Shown piece after piece: positions 26,960-39,577 of a DNA stretch of 64,000 nt (position 1 is the stretch's first letter; every line of letters begins with the position of its first letter). The stretch is from NCBI GenBank assembly GCA_024036415.1, contig JAMWET010005077.1, positions 964,501 through 1,028,500 of the forward strand, written 5' to 3'. This DNA is from Prochilodus magdalenae (Eukaryota > Chordata > Actinopteri > Characiformes > Prochilodontidae). The notes below the pieces were generated by a model. The model made no database searches. It was not told the origin of the DNA and worked only from the letters and a program-made list of their open reading frames with translations. The position numbers were made by a program, and so were the translations under genes.

Positions 26960-27972
26960 AATTCATTTATTGAGCTGAAAACCAGACAATGGCTGGCTCG
27001 CTGAGCCTCCTTTATTACATATCACAGGGCAGTGTTGGCACACCAACGTCTGCCAAACTCAATACACCTTCATTTCGATTTCAAATGATTAGGATCTTGT
27101 TTTTTCATAGCGGCTTCAGTGACATAAAAATCTTCCATTCAATTATGTCAGGGTAGGGGAAGACACTGGGGGTGATGCCGAGACTGGTGCCTAACTGAAT
27201 AACCAAATGGTCCATAAGGTAGTGTGGATATTGGTCTAAAAGAATTGAGAAGTGCTTCTTTGTGTTATTCAGGGCAAAACTAAAGATGACCCTCAGCAAA
27301 GCACAGCCTGTGAATACTGTTTGTTTAGACTGACAAGATCAAGGTCATCTTTCCAAGTAACCAGGCTGTCAAAGCAACATGGAGGAAACATAAGCACTGC
27401 TAATGGAGAACAATATCCACAGCCACGGATGGGACAAGAAATACCCCACATTTCCGACATAACGGAAAAACATTGCACAGTATGCAGTGGCATGGCAGGC
27501 ATATCAAGCCAGTTATCCAATTTTTAAGAAAGAAACACACGTACACACACGTTAAGCGTCTGTCAAGGCTCAAGAGGAGGGTGTCCACCGAACACATCAG
27601 AACCATCGACACGAGAGCAAATGTTTTCTAGCACTCCTATACTTGGCACATGTACATGCAAAGCTACAAGACGCGATGGCTGTAGCTCGGTTCTCTTACT
27701 TAGTATTATATTAAAGGTACATCTGGGTGTCAAAATTCACCAGATTTTTTTAAAAAGCCACAAAAAAGGGGGAAAGAAAGAGAAACATCTATACGTAACA
27801 ACAGACAGAATGAGGCTACAGCTAGGCTCGCTTTAAAAATGCCCTCTCTTTTAATCCATTCTCCACCAGGTCACATGATCATAGCAGCACCAGAGGAAGA
27901 GGAAAGGCGCCCCCTCTGAAATGTCACTCCGTCGTCAATTTCCTGCCCCATGGCGTGAGCGAGTGGGATCTC
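26960..27972 (-). other. wipi2: probable wipi2 3' UTR
   Basis: This is sequence downstream of the wipi2 stop codon. On the minus strand there are AATAAA signals (TTTATT on the plus strand) near 26965 and 27010 that could end the transcript, which would give a 3' UTR of about 1 kb. Its extent is not proven. Confidence 0.35.
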
Positions 27973-28260
27973 TCAGTCAGTCTCCAGGATTAGGGGGGGC
28001 TGCTCATTTTCCTCGTCCAGATGTAGGGCGCTCATGTCGTCCTCCATCCCCGCCCCGCCCACCGCACCTTGATCCTCAGAGTAACCTGCAATCACAGTAC
28101 CGAATGTTTGACTGTTAGAAAATGCCAGAAAGTGCGAGCTGTCAGTGATCAGTGTAAACTACAGCTCGGCATATTTGTCCAGAACAGGATCACACTCATT
28201 TGCTTTGGATGTCATTTTCTGTGTCAATCTTACTTAGATCGGGTTCAAACCCAAGCTTAC

Positions 28261-28296
<36 letters not shown>

Positions 28297-31200
28297 GTTT
28301 TTTTTTATACGTAACAACAAAAATGTACATTATTATTCTTACATTATTTTCACATAGACACCTTTAACATGAAAATATATATATACGGTCTTGTAAATTA
28401 AAATTTTTATTTTTATTAATTAAATTTATTATATTTTTTAACCCATTTTCGGCAGATTTTTGTCTTATAAAGTTATATATTTCTGTTCATTAAAACCTCT
28501 GGAATTAAAATATGCCAATAAAAATAGCTTTAGTGAAAATTCCACAAAAAACAATCATGTGTGGAGAGACTTCCTTTTTGCTTGCTTTCTCTATGGATGG
28601 GAACTGTAAAGGCATATCAACCGAAGGACTTAGTGACCTCTAGTGGATTTGTTTAGCCCAACGAACCCCTGCCAATTGGTAGAGATGCCACAATCAGGTT
28701 GGGTTAAGTTCAACACCTTCTTCATTAAAACACTGTGACTCAAAATGTGCCTTACCATGAAGTTGAGCAGAAAGTTAAAGGGTTAAGCCAGCGCTATATG
28801 ACAGAAGTGGCCAGCCTTGGGTCAGTTTAGGACATGTAACTCAGCTACGTGGTTCAGGTCAGTTTGGACAAAGGTCAGGACAGGCTCGGACAAACGTTCT
28901 CTGGCTGCATTCAGCTTTGGACCATAATTTCAGGTCCAATTAAAGATTTAAAATGTGAAGTAAATTAAATTTTACCTTTGGCAACAGCAGCACTGTAAGT
29001 CTGGGCCACAAGTGGGCGTTCATGGGCTGTCTGTTCTAAAATTTCATTCGCAGGTTCGGCACTTCCATCTAACCTAAAGGAAAAAAGAGCTCATGTTTTA
29101 ACAGCAACAACAAAAGCAACAAGCTTACTCAAAATGTTAATGCTTTGGCAACTAAAAACTGAAACACATCTGACTGCATTTTTTCTCAGTATATTCTTTT
29201 TCACGCATAATTTTGGCGTTAAAAAAATTGCTGTTTGTCTTTGCCTTTGTCTTGCATTACAAATGTGCCCTGTTACATAACAAAACACATAACAAAACAC
29301 ACTACACTACTTTGAAATGCAGGCATACTTGTGTTGCTTCATTAGTGTGCATTCTCCCCCCTCTTGTGGATCTAGGTTATACAGGTAAAGGTAGCCGTCT
29401 GCTGCCGCCACCAGAAGCCGTGGAATCTTCTGGATTCTTTAGAAAAAGATCAGAATCATATTTCAACACCCACCACGTTGTAGTACTTAAACTTTTATGC
29501 TGTTTTTAGTTATTCTCACATGGCAAGAGCACAGATGTTCTTATGTCCTGAAAATGGCAGTCTGACTGTGGCGAAGGCCCTTCCTTGTGTGAACATTTCA
29601 GACACCTGTGCAGGCAGATATGTGGTGGAGGCCATTAATACTTTCCCAAAATACCCCGTCCAAGTAGTGGGCTCCTCCTGTGGCCTGTGTGTGAAAGAAC
29701 AGAGTTGTTTACAAACTGCCCTTAACAACTGAACACAATACTCAGAAACACACAAACATAAAAAAAAGACAAAACAACAACAAAATGTTGTACTGTTTTT
29801 AAGATTTTCATTAAATCATGAATTTTTTTTTTATTTTTTTTTTTATAAAAGTGCCGACAGATAAAAATAAAATATTTTGGAAGGTAAGGACAGAGGATTT
29901 CACAATAACATTTTGCAATGGGGTAAGCTGTTCCTCTCAGTGGAAGTTATTTGAACACTTACTTTTCTCTCTGCGTCTCCAGTTTAAAGATATGAACGGT
30001 CTCTGTGTTGCTAGAGGCAGACAGATAAAGCCCCTCCATACTGAAGGCCAGGGAGCAGATACTCACACATCTGGCAATATAAAAAAACATTTCTGCCTGA
30101 AACATTATTCGGTTAGGCACTTTAATTAAATTTATCTCTAGTCTACAGGACAGATCTGTCTTGAGGCTGAGACCAAATTGCTTCATGGTGTAATCTACCT
30201 CTTCACTCCCCTCCTAAACTCAAAGAGTTTCTGTCCCTCTGGAATGGAGAACACACGGATGACAGTGCCCTGTACAAAAGCACAGCAAGACAAGTTATGT
30301 ATGAGAAAATGTATTACAACGTTAAAGTTTAGAAATAAAAATCCAACTTGCACTTGAATAGTCTACTTGTAACCTTGGTTCACAATGTTGGCTTTGAGAA
30401 GCAGCCCAAAAATCAATACCTTCTCAGAAGCTGTAGCAAGTTTCGTACCACTTGCATCAAATGCCAGTGCTGCTAGTGGGCTGTCATGAGCAGGAATCAT
30501 ATTAGCAGCCCTCTGCAAAGGAAAAATTGTATCAGTGTAGTTCAGCATTTTCTGACGGCACCGGTCATAATTAACAGATTTTGGCAAACTTACCAAATTA
30601 ACAGTGTCAAAAACTTGCACTTCCCCTATTGTTGCACTTCCTGGATATGCCAAATAGCAGTTGTCATTACTGATTGAAAGTGCACATAATCCTATAATTG
30701 GATGAAGGAAAAAAAAAAAAACATTAAAACATTTAAACATTTATTTCAAAAATACAAAGGCCTTTAAAAACATGCTCATATTTGTTGTAACAAATATGGC
30801 AAACTATCTGTCACATCATATTTAGGCCTGTTATAAGCTGCTATGTTTCAGTTCCAAAAGCATCAGTATGGAAAGCAAGTACTCATTTTACTGTTCACTT
30901 GTGAAACAAGAACTTGCAGCATCTGTGTACATGTGGGAAGGCAAGACAGGGAGCACAATACTTAAAGCTGCCCAACGACATATTTAAAGGTCGAGGGGAC
31001 ACTGCTAAAACAGACAGTCGCTGCTAAATCCATAAAGATCATGCATGTAATGCACCAATGTGAAGCTAATACATTCAAAAAAATTTCCCCGGGCAGAAAA
31101 TGGCCTCTCGTAATGCCGTTACCAACACTTTGGAGAGGACACAACACTCATGGCCTTGAAGTTACAGCACCATCTGCTGGATAATACTCAAGTGTGCAAC

Positions 31201-33406
31201 TTGAACAACAGTTAAAAACATGTTCCACAAACCTGACGGATTTGGAGGAGTTTCTCGAATTGTATGTAGTACTTTCATATCCCTGATGTTGTGGATATAC
31301 AGTGATTCTTCCAGACATACTATCAATCTCTGTTAAACAAGAGGAAAGGTAAAATAACAGATATGTAAGACAAACACATAACACAAGGGAATTTTTGTAC
31401 TTTAAGCTCCGTCTGGCTGTCTGAAAGCCCAGTAACTTTAACGTATTAGTGTATTTAAAATGAGGATATGAACTGAGCACTGCTTGAACTGGCATCCACC
31501 TTACAGAAACAGTAAATAGAGGAACTAAGAATAGGGAACATAAACCCTTTTTTTAGCAACAGAACATATGCACGGACAGAATGTATCTGTATTTACTTGT
31601 CTGTTCAGTTTTACAGCCAGTATAGTGTTTGAGTAGCTGTAGTTACAAATCTCCGTCCCCTTCTTGAAGTGACACACTTTCAGCTTCCTAGGTGCCTTAA
31701 GGCTAACAATAGCAACAAGGCTACTGGAGAACAGTCGTTCCACGATGCACACATCTTCTGTGTCGGCTATGGAAAAAAAACAGAAGAAGACAAGCTTTCT
31801 TTCAGAGGTTGGGTAAAAGCAAAGTGTCTAGTGCATCAAACAGACCAGAAATAAGAACACAGGTAACGACTACTCCATCAGCATGTGAAGGAAGCAAGAC
31901 AAATACATCAGTCAAGTTATCACAACAGTTTCAATCTGAAGATGCCATACAGCCAAACGGTGTACAGATGACTAATGCGTAGATAGTTGGCATCCCCACA
32001 TGCCACAGTAGTGTTACAAAGACAGCACTACAATGCATAAAATGATCAGGCATCTGTAACACTGTAATAACACAACATACCTATATATTTATGACGTGCT
32101 GCCAACTACTGTAAATCACAGACAGAGAGATAGATACTTACTACATTCATAAATCTGCTCCAATTTGTCCACAGATGACAAGGAGAAAAACTTGTATCCA
32201 GATTTAGTACCAACTGCTAAGGACCTGGGAGGGAGAGAGCGACACAAGTTTTCTAAAATGAAGATCCGTTTACACACATGGGCTGCTGACAGCGGACATG
32301 AAGCATTACACACGTACAATTGTGCAACCAGTAAAACAAAATGACGTCTGAACTTTCAAAGACAAAAAGGCGACAGCGCTGCATGCTAAACTGGGTCTCT
32401 TCTACAAGATACATGACAATTTGACAGTTATGATTATGTTACCGTGCTGTCGATCATTTGCCTTATCTAGCGCGGTGTAGCTGGCCCGCTAACCACAAAC
32501 TGCCAAGCAAATTAGACTGGACTAATCGCTTTAACGTTTGCGGATGAATTTGGGGAAAATGGTGAATTTAGCAAATGTTTAGCAGTTGGTGAAGCTAGAA
32601 AATTAAATTAGGTGTGCCTAGAGACCAACGTTTTAGCTAACTTTATTAGTTAAATACAAACTCAAACCTAATCAGCAGGCAGTAAACAGTGAGCTAGCTA
32701 GCTGCCTGGCGGAGCACTTTAGCTAGCAAGCGAGCTATTCAGCAACATCGGTTTCCTTAGGTAGCTTAGAGCAACTAGCTTTCATGTGGGCAACGTTACC
32801 TCGGCTCACCAGCGGATATGACAGCTAGCTTGTCTGTTTATCCATCTATCTAACTGTTTAATACATCCTCACATATATTTTGCTTAACCTGTTAACGTTA
32901 ATGCGTTCGTCTGCATGACTACTGAGAAACACGCTTATGATTAAACGTTGCAAGTCATATGAAGCAGGGCTTTCGCTTTTCTGCTGAGGCAATGTCAGTT
33001 AAACCGTAGCTACGTTATAGTCACAAGCGCAGGTGCTAATGCAAGCTAGTTAGCCTAGCCTGTTGCCAACTTTTTGGAGTTAGCTAACCCCACCACACAA
33101 CCTCCTCCAGCACGTGCGCTTTAAGTCAAATTTAAACTTAAGTTTTACAGATTCCGCACACCAAACTATCGAACTCGGCGTTGATAGTTTGCTAAAGATC
33201 CACATTTAATTCCCACTGAAATGAGCTAACTTTAGCTAGCGCAGCCTAGCAGCTGTTCTGGCAGTGAGCTGAAGGGGAAGGGGAAGGCCCCCATCCCCGA
33301 TCCCCATAGAGATTCCCTCCGCTCGCTCTTACGTGTTATCCTGATTAAAGTTGGCGAAGAGGAGCTGGCTGCAGCCGGCCTCTCCGCTCTGACTGGCCAG
33401 GTTCAT
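27973..33406 (-). CDS. wipi2: WD repeat domain phosphoinositide-interacting protein 2
   Basis: This is a PROPPIN-family seven-blade propeller that binds PI3P on nascent autophagosomes and recruits ATG16L1. Exons, 5' to 3' on the minus strand: 33406-33333, 32224-32142, 31766-31597, 31329-31233, 30691-30594, 30512-30420, 30269-30199, 30070-29963, 29684-29520, 29436-29329, 29073-28976, 28085-27973. The frame closes at 425 aa. It begins [11 protein letters not shown]. The lipid-binding FRRG motif falls at residues 223-226 (LFEFRRGVK), and the C-terminus ends QPPLILETD. The sequence matches the human protein closely ([20 protein letters not shown]). The short alternative segment found near the C-terminus of some mammalian isoforms was not seen in the 28086-28975 intron. 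A short uORF precedes the ATG. The gene is transcribed toward arpc1b. Confidence 0.98.
28260..28296. repeat. (TAA)n microsatellite
   Basis: About twelve TAA units lie in the last wipi2 intron, followed by poly-T. Confidence 0.95.
32640..33240. repeat. TTAGCTAAC/GCTAGC-rich first intron of wipi2
   Basis: Many copies of TTAGCTA, GCTAGC and GTTAGC are spread through the first intron, for example GAGCTAGCTAGCTGCC near 32691. The same vocabulary appears in arpc1a intron 1. Confidence 0.65.
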
Positions 33407-33620
33407 GAGCACAGCACCATCCACAAGTTCAGTCGAAATTGAAATGGACGTAAAAACGCGTGGCTATAATACGGAATATCCAAAATCCCTGGTCACTTCA
33501 CAGAGTCATTTAGTTCCACCCTTCTTCTTCTCCCAATGAATGTTGTTGTTTTTCTCTCTGTGGTTCGCCCTCTTCGTGCGCAGGCGCAGTCAGGCCAGCA
33601 TGCGCCAGCTCGGTGAGATT
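33407..33620 (-). promoter_or_regulatory. wipi2: wipi2 promoter and 5' UTR
   Basis: Upstream of the start codon the sequence becomes GC-rich and lacks a TATA box. An NRF1-like site, TGCGCAGGCGCA, lies at 33577-33588 (it reads nearly the same on both strands). A five-codon uORF, positions 33420 down to 33403, ends in a TGA that overlaps the main ATG. The transcription start is probably between about 33430 and 33560. Confidence 0.55.
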
Positions 33621-34049
33621 TAAAGAGGAAGACTCGGACACAGACATGCCGATGAGAACGTAGACCTGAGAGAGGCTTTACAACAGGAACACGGTCCTCA
33701 GACGTGCAAACACTTTCTAGTTTGTTCTTTCTTTGAGAAGTAGAGGTGTAATGAATTCCGGAGTTAAGGAATGCTGATCTAGGATCTGCTCCTCTCTGTA
33801 AGATCATCAAAAATAAGACATGACATCTGATTCTGGATCAGTATTACTGCTCTAGGAAGCTTTGTGAATAGGACCCCAGACATCTGGAACATTTAAAGGT
33901 GCAGTAAGTGATGTTACGTGATGTTAAGTGATGTAACGCAGTGGAGATGGCTGAGAAACAGCTAAAAAGGACAGATTTGAAAAAAAACTGAGAAAGAATT
34001 CCTTAGATCAGACAAGAGCGAAAAGCTGTGTTAATATTAGTGAAGTGTC
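33621..34049. other. intergenic sequence upstream of wipi2
   Basis: No gene. A TTTAAAGGTGCAGTAAGTG at 33893 resembles the TTAA-type MITE ends elsewhere in the window, followed by short repeats of GTGATGTTA(C/A). No partner end was identified. Confidence 0.4.
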
Positions 34050-34400
34050 TCCTAGAGTTTTGAGTGGCAGAAAGCCAATTTACCAGTCCTGCTTTTCTCT
34101 TATTGCAGACGGCCAACAGATTCATGTGTGGAGACGCCATGGCCAGCCATGATAAACAGTTTGTTGAAGGTCCAGAAGGCCTGGTGTCACTCCACCAACA
34201 CCCTACTGCACAATCTGCAGGAACTGTGTGGCAGGACACCATTAGGAACCTCTACAACTCCATGCTGAGGCGTCTGGCATGTTGGGTTAGCAAATCCAAC
34301 ACCATAGTAAGACACTACTTCTGTAAGTGCAGCTCAGTAAATATATACCGTATCAGTCTAAATTTATCATTCTTTGTTGTTCCTCTTTAAAAAATAGCAC
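34050..34400 (+). pseudogene. Tc1-like transposase remnant
   Basis: The frame reads IHVW-like text (AACAGATTCATGTGTGGAGA), then VEGPEGLVSLHQHPTAQS and WQDTIRNLYNSMLRRLACW. The last matches the I-R-x-L-Y-x-S-M-x-R-R end of Tc1-type transposases. The downstream text (RHYFCKCSSVNI) is shared with 38236-38450. It is frameshifted and truncated. Confidence 0.6.
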
Positions 34401-35924
34401 TGCAATCCAAAAGTTCCAAGACATGTGTAGGTTGACTGGTCATTTTGAAAAGGCAGACATCATGACGCCTGGTTCCTATCACCACTATAAGAAAAAAAAT
34501 AGGGGTCGATGAGTTTCTTTTCAATATTAAACATCAAATCCATTTAACAGTAGTATCTAGTATGCCAGGTAATTTACAAGCAGAGCCCAATACACGATGC
34601 TTTACTGGATCAACAGGTAGATTACAGCTGACAAATTTGAAAATTTCTGTTCTTATTTTATAGTTTTTATTTACCTTTGTGAGTAAAAACATTATAATGT
34701 TGTATTTTGTAGACAGTTCTCAAGAGGAAAAACATTTACCCTGAATATCCCTATATAGGCCTACTGGTTAAGGCTTGCATGTGTAAATGATACAAACCTA
34801 AAAATATGCCAATGACGTCCTGTGGTTTAAGTGTGACGGAGCTTTAATGGCTGTTCATATTTTAATAATTTAATGTGCAGACATTCTGAAAAATTGCTGT
34901 TGTTAAAGCGTTAAAAGCGCTTTAGAATGAATTACTTTAGCTTTTAAATAGTTCTCTGTCTACACTGAAGGTATGTGAGTTTGTTTGGGGTGGATAGTGC
35001 CCAGATGCTGCTTTACACACCCATTTACACCCTATAATTTGAGTCTAGAGAGTGCTGTTATGCCTTTTATGGTGCGCTAATGAATATTTTGATGAACTCT
35101 GAGCTGATTCGTTGGTTCAGAAGTTACATGCTGAGACTGACACAAACCTTGACAACAACACAAAGTGAAGTAGTTAGCTCACTATGAAACAGTTAATGTT
35201 TCAAATGAAAGCTGACTTAAACTGTCAAGTTATCATAGCAGTAGTTTTATGTAGTGAACTTTGTATAGAAATATGCCATGATGATACTCTTATTGGCAGT
35301 CCAAGCCTGCAGGTGTCCTACAAATAAACAGGAGCGATGACCCCCAAGGCGATGACAGGCACAAAAAGCAAATATCTTTATTATCATTATTGTAGAACTC
35401 GTAACTGAGTTAACAAACCCTATCTAATAAGGCAAACTGTGTTTCTGGGTTACACTTTACATAAAGTGTTGTCTTACAGACATGAAGTATTGTATTAGTT
35501 GACATGAAGTAATACAAACGTTTACATGTTTATGTAACATGTAATCATGTAGTCGTTACCTGTTTATATAACATTAGTTAAGCATTGTAATCCTTGTTAA
35601 TCTATTGCGTGTGACATGTTCACTAGCACTACTTCATGTTAGTTAGTCAACACTTAATGTAATGTGTTACTGGTGTCTGCTGTACTCAATGCTATAACAT
35701 GCACTGCTGTCACACTTAAATACTCCATACTTTATGTTTGAAGCATTTTCATTCTATATAGCTGTTTTAACTTAAGCCATATTTACCAAATGAATATAAT
35801 GTTTTACACCCCCCTTCATCCAAATCCCCTACCCCCATACATACCTACCATGAGTGAAAGTAATCCTTTAGCTCAAATACCCTGATTCATTCAAACATAT
35901 ATCATCTATAGAAAGAATATTGTA
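34400..35924. other. intergenic, repeat fragments only
   Basis: A fragment of the TGGTTCC(T/C)ATCACCA repeat lies at 34455-34560. A TTACACTTTACATAAAGTG motif near 35451, with later complementary-looking text to about 35660, may be another fold-back element. No gene recognised. Confidence 0.4.
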
Positions 35925-36434
35925 TTATGGAGGTATGGAATAAAATGTGTATTACGGAGTTATGGAGTAAATCATACATTATGAAGGTATGTAATTAACC
36001 ATGTATTATGAAGGTATGGAATAAATCATGTATTATGAAGATATGTAATAAACCATGTATTATGAAGGTATGGAATAAATCATGTATTATGAAGGTATGT
36101 AATAAACCATGTATTATGAAGGTATGGAATAAATCATGTATTATGTAATAAACCATGTATTATGAAGGTATGTAATAAACCATGTATTATGAAGGTATGG
36201 AATAAATCATGTATTATGAAGGTATATAATAAATAATGTATTATGAAGGTATGGAATAAATCATGTATTATGAAGGTATGGAATAAATCATGTATTATGA
36301 AGGTATATAATAAATAATGTATTATGAAGGTATGTAATAAACCATGTATTATGAAGGTATGTAATAAACCATGTATTATGAAGGTATGGAATAAATCATG
36401 TATTATGAAGGTATAGAATAAACCATGTATTATG
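35925..36434. repeat. 27-bp minisatellite
   Basis: The unit AATAAACCATGTATTATGAAGGTATGG, with C/T at position 7 and G/T at the end, is repeated about 19 times. At least one copy, near 36138, is shortened. Alternating variants suggest a higher-order two-unit repeat in part of the array. Confidence 0.95.
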
Positions 36435-36819
36435 ATTACTGACTCATGCTCAATTTAGGAGGAACTGTTTAAATAGAGCACAGGTACTCTGCTGCAGGTG
36501 CAGGAGGAGAAATAATGTGCTTCAGTACAATTTGAACCGAACTGAATCAGTTGTTGATCAGACCTGAACAGATTCTTTGGAGCTGAGCTGAATCAAGGTG
36601 TTTCAGATTTTTACTTGTTGAACACAATAGTTTTTTGTCTTGGTTCATAAACACGTAAATCTTTTCATTAGAAAGAGGAAAATGCGCACCCCCTACTGAA
36701 CAGTTTTAGGAGCACAACTCAGCTGGACAACAGCTGTTCAGTCTGTTAAAACAGTTCAGCTCTTTAAAGCCCCTGTTGTATCACTGCTGCACCCCCGGGA
36801 GATCAGTAGTACTGTTCAT

Positions 36820-36890
36820 GGAACCTACTGTCCCAGTCAAAAGTTTAGAAACACCCAACTAAACGGTTGTCCTAAAGAATCTACAGACTT
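36820..36890 (+). mobile_element. possible Tc1-like terminal fragment
   Basis: CTACTGTCCCAGTCAAAAGTTTAGAAACACC resembles the terminal repeat of fish Tc1-like elements (CAGT...CAAAAGTTTGGA-ACACC). No opposite end was found. The flanking 36440-37699 has no recognised gene. Confidence 0.4.
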
Positions 36891-37699
36891 AAACTTAACA
36901 GCTCCAACTGATCAGATGTCTAAAACAGTACATACCCTGATTTACCGTATTTATTAATGGATCACAATCTTATATGTTTTCCATATCCCCATCTCTAACA
37001 TATATTTTGTTGTGCAACTGTTATTTATTTTTAAATTTATTTTGTCACTATTTAAAAGCTCCAATCCGCTTTCAATTTTGTGTGGATTTAAGATGGACAG
37101 GGCAACAGAACTGGTCCAAAATTGCCTTCGCCCAACCTCCACTGCCAGTTAAGAAAGCTGTTTTATCCTACTGTAAAGTTCCAGTTAAATTCCAGTGACG
37201 TTTCATTTTGGAGGATTTTTAAGGTGACTGTAAAATTGTGGTACTTTTTAGATGAATATTTTTTTTTTAGCATTAACCTAAATATAAAGAAACCTAGGAC
37301 TAGCCATGTGTAAACTTTGGACTTGTACTGAAAGCTACCACAAGGTTACAATAAACAAGATAGACAAGGTTTCTGTTGTTTGATAGACAATGGCTTTCGT
37401 ATTGGTGGAGACCAGACATCATCTTTCACAGTCATCAGCTGATGCAATCCTGTAATAACTGGGTTCCTTATCTGAGTTCCTTATACCGCACCATCAAACT
37501 GCCGAACAACCAAGTAGTGCCAATGGATCTGGCACTACACATCTCACCTAAAAAGGCTTTTTTATATTAAATCATCATCATGATGATCTCCATGGACAAT
37601 CCACCCCCTCACTCTCACCATCATTCTGCTCTCACACCTGCACATATAGATTTACATCTTTTTTTTTTTTACCCATTTATTGTATATCTGTAATATATA

Positions 37700-38229
37700 C
37701 AGGGGTTGGACAATGAAACTGAAACACCTGGTTTTAGACCACAATCATTTATTAGTATGGTGTAGGGCCTCCTTTTGCGGCCAATACAGCGTCAGTTCGT
37801 CTTGGGAATGACATACACAAGTCCTGCACAGTGGTCAGAGGGACTTTAAGCCATTCTTCTTGCAGGACAGTGGCCAGGTCTCTACGTGATGCTGGTGGAG
37901 GTTCGTTCTTCTTGGTGGTATGCTGACATTACCCTGGATACCGTGGCTCTTGATACATCACAAAGACTTGCTGTCTTGGTCACAGATGTGCCAGCAAGAC
38001 GTGCACCAACAATTTGTCCTCTTTTGAACTCTGGTATGTCACCCATAATGTTGTGTGCATTGCAATATTTTGAGCAAAACTGCTCTTACCTGCTAACTGA
38101 ACCTTCACACTCTGCTCTTACTGGTGCAATGTGCAATTAATGAAGATTGCCCACCAGGCTGGTCCAATTAAGCCATGAGACCTCCCACACTAAAATGACA
38201 GGTGTTTCAGTTTCATTGTCCAACCCCTG
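37700..38229. mobile_element. 530-bp MITE with perfect 31-bp inverted repeats
   Basis: The terminal inverted repeats at 37700-37730 and 38199-38229 are perfect over 31 bp (start CAGGGGTTGGACAATGAAAC), flanked by TA at 37698-37699 and 38230-38231. This is the signature of a Tc1/mariner-superfamily insertion. It has no intact transposase; the open frame at 37886-38140 has no recognised domain. Intact ends suggest a more recent insertion than the other elements here. Confidence 0.85.
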
Positions 38230-38235
38230 TACATA

Positions 38236-38450
38236 GGACCTGTGTGAGAATATTCAAGCTGCATGGGATGAATTATCACAGGACGCAATTAGGAGCCTCT
38301 ACAACACTATGTTGAGACATTTGGCATGTCTGACATGGGGAACTGATGCCATTTCTACAGACATAGGCTAAATTGAGAGACATTACTTCTGTATGTGTAG
38401 CTCAATAAATATCGCCCATATCTAAATGTATCATCATTTATTATTCCTGG
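38236..38450 (+). pseudogene. Tc1-like transposase C-terminal remnant
   Basis: The text AWDELSQDAIRSLYNTMLRH, then LACLTWG and RHYFCMCSSINI, parallels the copy at 34200-34340. It lies directly beside the MITE at 37700-38229, so the MITE probably inserted into this older element or next to it. Confidence 0.55.
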
Positions 38451-39547
38451 TGACCTTTATCTACCTTCCTAATAGCATTGCAATCTGACACTTTCTTCTG
38501 GGTGCCGCTATTCTTTTGATTGAGTGTGTTTGTTTGGGTTTTGTATAACAGCCTTAGTTGAAGTAATCAGAGTCCAGCTCGGTACGACAAACTAATTCAT
38601 CTAACTAATTCAACAAGGGAAGTCAGGTGTGTTCTGTATGGAGTGTGTATAAAGCCTGTATGGATACGATTGGACTCCTCTGCCGTATGAAAAAGCGAGG
38701 AGCTCAAACGTACAGGTTTGCCTTTGGCCAACAGGGGGCGCCTCTGCTCTCATCAAGGCATCATCTGCACGCAGTGCTTTTACTAACGGCTAGGTCGATC
38801 TAATATTTGTGTGAGAGTGGAATTAATAAGTGTCTGTGAAACCGAGTCCACAGGAAGCAGAACATACTCGTTACTCTTTTGTGTGTTTTCCTGGCGAGGG
38901 AAACACACAACCCCGTACACTAACAACCCAACACAGCTAAAGCTGAGCGTCTAAAACGCACTGATGGGACTCATCCTCGGAAACTTAGCGTGCGCTTGGA
39001 ATGAGGAAGCCAGTATGATAATAGCAAGGCGCCATGCATAAACACATAAACAAAAAGTCAAGCCAATAAAGAACCTTTCCAGTCCAAACTCATCCCAACA
39101 TATCCCCCTATCCAGATCAATACCCTGCAGATCGGCGGACACTGTGCCCCGGGCTCTCTGTGCTGTACAGTTTGCACACTTTGGTCAGTGTGGAGTGCTT
39201 CAGGTGAAGTGCCGCCTGTTTGCGCTGCTCTGTGATGATGATGGAGAGCATGTTTGCTGTGAGGACCTCACTGTTTGACCTGGAGGTGGGGGGTGGGGGT
39301 GGTTTGAGGGGCGGAGAGCCGACTACAGCCTTATCTATCAGTCCTGCTCAAGACGGGACTCACGAAATGGAGCGGATGCTATCGCTGCAGGACACTGACG
39401 TTTCTTTCCCAGGTTTTTCAGGTACTTCGGAGCAGTTTGAGACCAAGGAAAGTCTTCTGGTGTGGCAGCTTTCCGTCCCCCGCCTGGACGGAGTCAACAT
39501 CCGGAGCTGAGTCTCCTGTCCACAAACACACTCGACAGGGAGCGAAC
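38451..39547 (+). promoter_or_regulatory. mmd2: mmd2 upstream region and 5' UTR
   Basis: Base composition rises in GC from about 38690 toward the start codon, with no obvious TATA box at a definite position. Transcription probably starts somewhere in 39100-39500. The open frame at 39220-39510 is Gly-rich text of the leader and is not a recognised protein. No motif decides the exact start. Confidence 0.4.
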
Positions 39548-39577
39548 ATGTTTAAATGTGCACAGCATGGATTTTAA
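39548..39577 (+). promoter_or_regulatory. mmd2: overlapping uORF at the mmd2 start
   Basis: ATG at 39548 opens a nine-codon frame that ends in TAA at 39575-39577, overlapping the annotated ATG (39567) in another frame. Both ATGs have A at -3. The first would be read as MFK..., which lines up with the N-terminus I recall for mammalian MMD2 if a single base is discounted. Confidence 0.75.

Noticed and set aside
28086..28975. Possible alternative wipi2 exon coding the extra C-terminal segment of some mammalian isoforms
   Set aside because: I searched the intron by eye for the TYVPSSP-like segment between splice sites and did not find it; the 425-aa form closes without it.
29818..30129. 103-codon plus-strand frame between wipi2 exons
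   Set aside because: It overlaps wipi2 exon 30070-29963 in antisense and starts with a poly-T-encoded Phe run; a shadow.
35925..36434. Regular direct repeats that look like a CRISPR array
   Set aside because: Units are contiguous with no unique spacers, in a vertebrate genome; it is a minisatellite.
37886..38140. 84-codon frame inside the MITE
   Set aside because: No transposase motif is visible and the element is too short to be autonomous, so I treat the frame as incidental.
39220..39510. 96-codon frame upstream of mmd2
   Set aside because: It lies in the mmd2 leader, has no recognisable domain and is not continuous with the PAQR protein.
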